A DNA stretch of 36,604 bases, taken from positions 1 to 36,604 of the forward strand of contig JAFYPP010000084.1 of assembly GCA_017559995.1 (NCBI GenBank), in the 5' to 3' direction. A program made the translations under genes and the position numbers. Below the pieces are notes generated by a model that searched no databases, was not told the origin of the DNA, and saw nothing but the letters and a program-made list of their open reading frames with translations. Numbering within the stretch: position 1 is the first letter of the stretch; the number at the start of each line of letters is the position of its first letter. Positions 32,845-36,604 of the stretch are shown here, piece by piece. This DNA is from Clostridia bacterium. GTDB taxonomy: Bacteria > Bacillota > Clostridia > Oscillospirales > Butyricicoccaceae.

Positions 32845-34680
32845 ATGAGCAAGAAACTGATCGCTCTGCTGATGGCTGCCATGATGCTGCTGTCCGTCGC
32901 CGCTGCTTGCGGTAAGACCGAGACTCCCGCTCCCGAAGCCACTCAGCCCGCCGCTACCACCCCCGGCGCTACCACTCCCGCTGCCACTACCCCCGCTGCT
33001 GCCACCGAGAAGGTCTACAAGACCTACCTGGCTGCTGAAGTTGCTTCTCTGAACTTCCTGGACAACGTTGACAGCAACTCCTCCACCCCCGCTTCCTACG
33101 CCATGTCCCGTATGTGGATCATGTATCCCAACGAGACCGGTACCAACTATGTCTGGCACGACGATCTGGCCGTCGGCGATCCCATCCAGGTCGACGATTA
33201 CAACTGGCAGATCAAGCTGCGTGAAGGCGCCACCTTCCAGAACGGCGATCCCATCAACGCCGACACCTGGATGTTCACCTTCCAGCAGCAGCTGAACCCC
33301 AAGACCGCCTTCCGTATGGCTACCTTCCTGTACGACAACTCCGTGACCATCGTCAACGGCGCTGAGTACCTGCTGCAGGGCACCGAGGGCTACCCCGCTG
33401 AGGTCAAGTGGGAAGATGTCGGTCTGAAGAAGATCGATGAGTACACCATCCAGATCACCACCACCGACGTTCACACCGACCCCAACACCATCAAGACCCA
33501 CTTCGACAACCGTAACCTGACCCCCATCAACCAGGCTATGTGGGAGCAGTGCATGAGCGCTGACGGTCTGACCACCTCCTACGGTTCCGACCTGGATCAC
33601 TTTGTCGGCTGCGGCCCCTACTACTTCACCTCCTGGGAGTATGACTCCATCCAGATCTACGAGAAGAATCCCGAGCACTGGAACTCCGATCTGTACAACT
33701 TCGACAAGATCGAAGTCCGTATCGTTCCCGAGATGAACGCTCGCGTCGAGCTGTTCGAGAAGGGTGACATCTACTCCTTCTCTCCCGATGCCAACACCAT
33801 CGAGTCCTACCTGGATGACCCCCGTATGACCACCTACGGTTCTACCTCCGTCACCCACATCGACATCAACTGCGCCAACCCCAACAACCCCATCTCCGGC
33901 TCTGTCAACTACCGTAAGGCTCTGTATCACGCCATCGACCGTGAGCTGGCTGCTGACTCCATCTTCGGCCACATGGCTCCTTCCGGCACCTACGTCAACG
34001 AGCAGGCCGGTATGCTGTCCGCCAACGGTCTGACCTACCGTGAGTCCGAGTACGGCCAGGCTGTCACCGCTATGGTCGAGTCCTGGGGCCCCTACGGCTA
34101 CAACCCCGAGATGGCTCTGGATTACCTGAACAAGGCCATTGCTGAGTGCGGCGTTACCGATGCTCAGCTGCCCATCACCATCAAGTACTGCATCGACGAG
34201 GGCGACACCGAGTGGAAGGCCCTGGGCGAGTACCTGATGGAGCAGTTCCCCGTCATGTTCGACGGCAAGCTGGCTCTGGAGATCGTTCCTTACGCCGGTA
34301 TGTCCGCTACCGACTTTAAGAAGACCGGCGACGATAAGTGGGACCTGTCCCCCAACGATTGGACCCGCGGTATGTCCCGTACCTATCCTCATACCTGCTT
34401 CTACTACTACCTGAGCACCTATTCCGGCCGTCCCAACAACTACGTTGTTGCTGAGTTCGACGCTCAGTTCCAGGCTTGCGAAGACGTCAAGCTGGGCGAC
34501 TACGACAACCTGCTGAAGGAGACCCAGAAGCTGGAAGAGATGTACCTGGACTACGTCATCCATGTGCCCGTGTGCCAGAACATCAACTACGAGCTGTTCA
34601 CCGATAACATCGAGCTGCCCGTTAAGACCTACATCCCCGGCTTCGGTTGGGGCGCCATCTTCGGCGATCTGGTCGGCTAA
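32845..34680 (+). CDS. Peptide ABC transporter substrate-binding lipoprotein (SBP family 5), SBP3
   Basis: The 611-residue lipoprotein has the same signal and lipobox as SBP2 (Cys22) and a longer Ala/Thr/Pro linker (~30-50) like that of SBP1. The binding domain follows SBP2 closely, by eye about four of five residues identical, with long shared stretches around DDLAVGDPIQVDDYNWQIKL and SADGLTTSYGSDLDHFVGCG. Differences cluster in the linker and scattered surface or pocket positions. It has its own promoter, leader and terminator and follows the operon in the same direction, so it probably supplies the same permease under separate control. ATG at 32845 is chosen over an in-frame TTG at 32827, which overlaps the AAAGGAGAG site. 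Confidence 0.94.
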   Translation: MSKKLIALLMAAMMLLSVAAACGKTETPAPEATQPAATTPGATTPAATTPAAATEKVYKTYLAAEVASLNFLDNVDSNSSTPASYAMSRMWIMYPNETGTNYVWHDDLAVGDPIQVDDYNWQIKLREGATFQNGDPINADTWMFTFQQQLNPKTAFRMATFLYDNSVTIVNGAEYLLQGTEGYPAEVKWEDVGLKKIDEYTIQITTTDVHTDPNTIKTHFDNRNLTPINQAMWEQCMSADGLTTSYGSDLDHFVGCGPYYFTSWEYDSIQIYEKNPEHWNSDLYNFDKIEVRIVPEMNARVELFEKGDIYSFSPDANTIESYLDDPRMTTYGSTSVTHIDINCANPNNPISGSVNYRKALYHAIDRELAADSIFGHMAPSGTYVNEQAGMLSANGLTYRESEYGQAVTAMVESWGPYGYNPEMALDYLNKAIAECGVTDAQLPITIKYCIDEGDTEWKALGEYLMEQFPVMFDGKLALEIVPYAGMSATDFKKTGDDKWDLSPNDWTRGMSRTYPHTCFYYYLSTYSGRPNNYVVAEFDAQFQACEDVKLGDYDNLLKETQKLEEMYLDYVIHVPVCQNINYELFTDNIELPVKTYIPGFGWGAIFGDLVG

Positions 34681-34720
34681 TCATAGCGATTGCTGCTGAA
34701 TCAGAACTAACTGAATTAAA

Positions 34721-34746
34721 ACCCGCGCCGAAAGGCGCGGGTTTTT
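34721..34746. terminator. Terminator between SBP3 and spoIIP
   Basis: A stem ACCCGCGCC / GGCGCGGGT with a GAAA loop, a T5 run on the plus strand and T4 on the minus strand. The spoIIP stop codon begins directly beside it, so it probably serves both. Confidence 0.92.
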
Positions 34747-35739
34747 CTATTGCGCCAGAAGTACGTCGGCCAGGGTGTCGGCAAAGATCCGGGCGGCGGC
34801 AAGGGCCTCTTCCAGCGTGTTGCCGCAGGCGCCCACCTCCACCAGCATGGAGCCGGTGCGGACGTGCTGATTGAAGCGGCTGGCACGGATGGACATGGGC
34901 CGCATAATACCGGGATACAGGCTGTTCAGCCGATCGTGCAGCTGGGCCTGGAAGGTGAGATTGTCCCGCCAGTCGGGATGGCTGAGGCCGCCGGCGTCGG
35001 TGCCGGTGACAAACATCAGCTGGGCGGTCTGCTGCCCGTCCACCTCCGCCGCGGTTTTGTAATAGCTATCGCCCGCGGCGATGGCGTCCCGGTGGACATC
35101 GATGACCAGCCGGACGGTGGGGTACTGCGCTACATAGTGCTGGATGTCCTTGAGGGCCCGGTTGTAGGAACCGTTGTAGGCGGGATAATCGTTGAGGGTG
35201 GTGCTGTGCACGGCGGCAACGCCCCGGCTGTTGAGAATGTCGGCGATCTCCCGGCCCACACGCAGCATATTGGCGTCGCTGTCGGTGGTGCGATACTCCC
35301 CGGAGGGGGTGTAAGGATGGGCCTCGCTGGGGGTATAGGCCTCGGTGCCGTGGGTGTGCATGATGAGCACCTGCACACCTTCGCCGCCCAGCGTTACCGG
35401 GCTGTCCCTTCGCAAAAGGGAGGGCAGGTCGATGGCGTAATCGGTCTCGTTTTTATAATAAATGGGCCCTCCGCTGCGATATTCCGCCACATCGGCCACA
35501 TAGACCGGCTGGATGGGTGCTGCCGCCGGCTGTGTGGGCAGCGGTGCCAGGGCGGCGCTTTCCCGTACCGGGACTTCCTCCCGGGGCAGGGGAATGGCCG
35601 CGGGCTCGTCCGCGGCAGGCAGATCGGGCATCGCCGTGTCGGCGGGTCCGGGGAAAAACCGCAGCAGGATCACCAGCAGACCGCACAGCAGCAGGGGCAG
35701 GGGAGCCCCACCCTGACCTCGCCTGTTTCGTCGTGCCAT
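34747..35739 (-). CDS. spoIIP: Stage II sporulation protein P
   Basis: The 330-residue membrane-anchored cell-wall hydrolase cleaves peptidoglycan (amidase and endopeptidase in characterised homologues) during engulfment, with SpoIID and SpoIIM. It has an N-terminal transmembrane segment (~13-29), a Pro/Ala-rich linker to ~78, then the SpoIIP domain. Zinc-site marks are HTHGTEAYTPS (His128, Glu133) and DVHRDA (His217), with the late catalytic Glu in LVEVGACGNTLEEA (~299-312). ATG at 35739 follows GGGAGGTGA; an in-frame TTG at 35757 lies upstream of that site. A sigma-E-like promoter is visible. It is next to gpr apart from one inserted divergent gene, reflecting the conserved gpr-spoIIP order. 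Confidence 0.95.
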   Translation of the reverse strand: MARRNRRGQGGAPLPLLLCGLLVILLRFFPGPADTAMPDLPAADEPAAIPLPREEVPVRESAALAPLPTQPAAAPIQPVYVADVAEYRSGGPIYYKNETDYAIDLPSLLRRDSPVTLGGEGVQVLIMHTHGTEAYTPSEAHPYTPSGEYRTTDSDANMLRVGREIADILNSRGVAAVHSTTLNDYPAYNGSYNRALKDIQHYVAQYPTVRLVIDVHRDAIAAGDSYYKTAAEVDGQQTAQLMFVTGTDAGGLSHPDWRDNLTFQAQLHDRLNSLYPGIMRPMSIRASRFNQHVRTGSMLVEVGACGNTLEEALAAARIFADTLADVLLAQ

Positions 35740-35766
35740 ACCGTCACCTCCCGTCAAACAAAGGTA

Positions 35767-35795
35767 TTCCCTTTTGGTGGAAAGTATGCTATTGT
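35767..35795 (+). promoter_or_regulatory. Candidate promoter of the cysteine-rich protein gene
   Basis: TTCCCT (35767-35772), a 17-bp spacer and TATTGT (35790-35795) with TGC extension. Confidence 0.45.
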
Positions 35796-35810
35796 AAGGG
35801 AAGATTTTGA
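35781..35810 (-). promoter_or_regulatory. Candidate sigma-E-like promoter of spoIIP
   Basis: Minus strand: TCAAAAT (35810-35804), a 15-bp spacer and CATACTTT (35788-35781). This is close to the mother-cell sigma-E pattern (KMATATT / CATACAHT). It overlaps the opposing promoter. Confidence 0.4.
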
Positions 35811-35830
35811 AAGAAAGAAGGCTGTTTTTT

Positions 35831-36235
35831 ATGCTGAAAGAACATGCGACTTATTATTACATGGAAGACAATTGCAACTGCGCCGAGGCCGTTCTGCTGG
35901 CCGCCAACAAGGAGTACGGTCTGGGTCTGCCCGACGAGTGCGCCAAGCTGGTGGGCGGTTTTGGCGGCGGTATGGGCTGCGGCAACGCTTGCGGTGCGCT
36001 GTGCGGCGCCATCTCCGCTCTGGGCGCTGTCAAGATGGGCCGCCGTGCCCACGATGACCCCGCTTTCCGTCAGAAGTGCGCCCAGTACGTGAAGGGCTTT
36101 GAAGAGGCTCTGGGCCACACCCAGTGCAGCGAGCTGAAGAAGCTGCACGCCACCCAGGCCCAGCGCTGCCTGAAAACCGTGCAGGTGGCCTGCGACGTGC
36201 TGGAAAGCCAGCTGGCGGGAACCGCAAAGGAATAA
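35831..36235 (+). CDS. C_GCAxxG_C_C-type cysteine-rich putative redox protein
   Basis: The 134-residue cytosolic protein starts MLKEHATYYYMEDNCNCAEA and carries the family core GFGGGMGCGNACGALCGAI (~43-61), with Cys15, Cys17, Cys37, Cys50, Cys54 and Cys58 and later Cys near 87, 104, 117 and 125. The family (C_GCAxxG_C_C) is thought to be redox-active or metal-binding; its function is not established. ATG at 35831 follows AGAAGG at nine nt; an in-frame TTG at 35807 lies before the ribosome site. The gene lies between spoIIP and gpr on the opposite strand and ends 9 bp before the gpr stop. Confidence 0.82.
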   Translation: MLKEHATYYYMEDNCNCAEAVLLAANKEYGLGLPDECAKLVGGFGGGMGCGNACGALCGAISALGAVKMGRRAHDDPAFRQKCAQYVKGFEEALGHTQCSELKKLHATQAQRCLKTVQVACDVLESQLAGTAKE

Positions 36236-36244
36236 ACGGCCGCT

Positions 36245-36604
36245 CTAACATAGGAACTGCTCCATTTCCGCCGCCGTCATGTGCCCCTGGAGGGCCAGAT
36301 TGAGGGCATAACCCAGCACCTTGGCGCATTTCGCCACCTGCAGGTCGATGTCCTTGGGCGCCACCAGCATACCGGCCTCGGGGACTTTGTCCTTTGCCAG
36401 CTGCCCGTCGGGCATGAGATCCAGCGCCAGTGTCCGGGCCTCCACCACGGTGGGAACGCCCAGGGCGATGACCGGCACACCCAGCGTGCGCCGGTTCAGC
36501 TCCTGCCGGGGATTGCAGGCGCCGCTGCCCGGGGCGATGCCGGTGTCGCACAGCTGAAAGGTGCGGCACAGCCGGTCCAGCGACCGGGAGGCCATGGCGT
36601 CCAC
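36245..36604 (-). CDS. gpr: GPR germination protease, C-terminal part (5' end outside window)
   Basis: The frame is open to the right edge; the visible 120 codons cover the C-terminal third. Family blocks are VDAMASRSLDRL at the edge, QLCDTGIAPGSGACNPRQEL, and TLGVPVIALGVPTVVEA. GPR degrades alpha/beta SASPs on germination, so its substrate gene in this window is the one at 23928. The GTG-like codon at the right edge is internal to the protein, not a start. Followed 9 bp later by the convergent cysteine-rich protein gene; no terminator hairpin is visible between them. Confidence 0.93.
   Translation of the reverse strand: MDAMASRSLDRLCRTFQLCDTGIAPGSGACNPRQELNRRTLGVPVIALGVPTVVEARTLALDLMPDGQLAKDKVPEAGMLVAPKDIDLQVAKCAKVLGYALNLALQGHMTAAEMEQFLC

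Overview
The window looks like a chromosomal segment of a GC-rich, endospore-forming Clostridia-type Firmicute, probably an Oscillospirales-like gut bacterium. The grounds are strong AAGGAGG-type ribosome binding sites, near-consensus TTGACA/TATAAT promoters, an alpha/beta small acid-soluble spore protein, SpoIIP next to the GPR germination protease, and lipoproteins beginning MSKKLIAL with a Cys at position 22. The lineage is inferred; the spore-former call rests on recognised genes. No rRNA, CRISPR array, transposase or phage gene was seen.

Left part (1-12894, mostly minus strand). A giant secreted protein (at least 2430 residues, running off the left edge) carries FN3, Ig-like, PKD and regulatory-like beta domains and an acidic 18-bp tandem repeat. 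Upstream of it lie an ECF sigma factor and its zinc-type membrane anti-sigma factor, with a candidate autoregulated ECF promoter. Next comes a three-gene polysaccharide operon: Wzx-type flippase, polysaccharide pyruvyl transferase and an FrhB-like iron-sulfur protein.

Middle part (12945-24603). It holds an orphan peptide-binding lipoprotein (SBP1), a PadR regulator with a DUF2812 partner and a perfect palindromic operator candidate, and purC. A CadD-like transporter, an unlisted 39-residue ORF, a MATE exporter and phosphoketolase follow. Then come a CoaX-like protein that lacks conserved acidic residues, proC divergent from a LysE-type exporter, an SASP gene with a sigma-G-like promoter, and tRNA-Asp and tRNA-Thr.

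Right part (24746-34746). A peptide ABC transport operon is laid out as SBP2, hairpin, oppB, oppC, oppD, oppF and an N-acyl-D-amino-acid deacylase-type amidohydrolase, followed by SBP3 with its own promoter. SBP2 and SBP3 are closely related tandem paralogues flanking the permease and hydrolase genes. With SBP1 this makes three binding proteins for one visible permease. The layout suggests uptake and deacylation or cleavage of peptides or N-acyl amino acids containing D-residues, comparable in logic to the Bacillus subtilis dpp operon with its D-aminopeptidase DppA. The OppD C-terminus has lost the four cysteines normally seen in this family. This module is the best candidate for an undescribed system.

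Right edge (34747-36604). spoIIP and the 3' part of gpr are on the minus strand, with a C_GCAxxG_C_C-type cysteine-rich protein gene inserted between them in the opposite direction.

Most coding regions avoid TTA, CTA and TCA codons, so very long spurious antisense ORFs cover the giant gene and the SBP genes.
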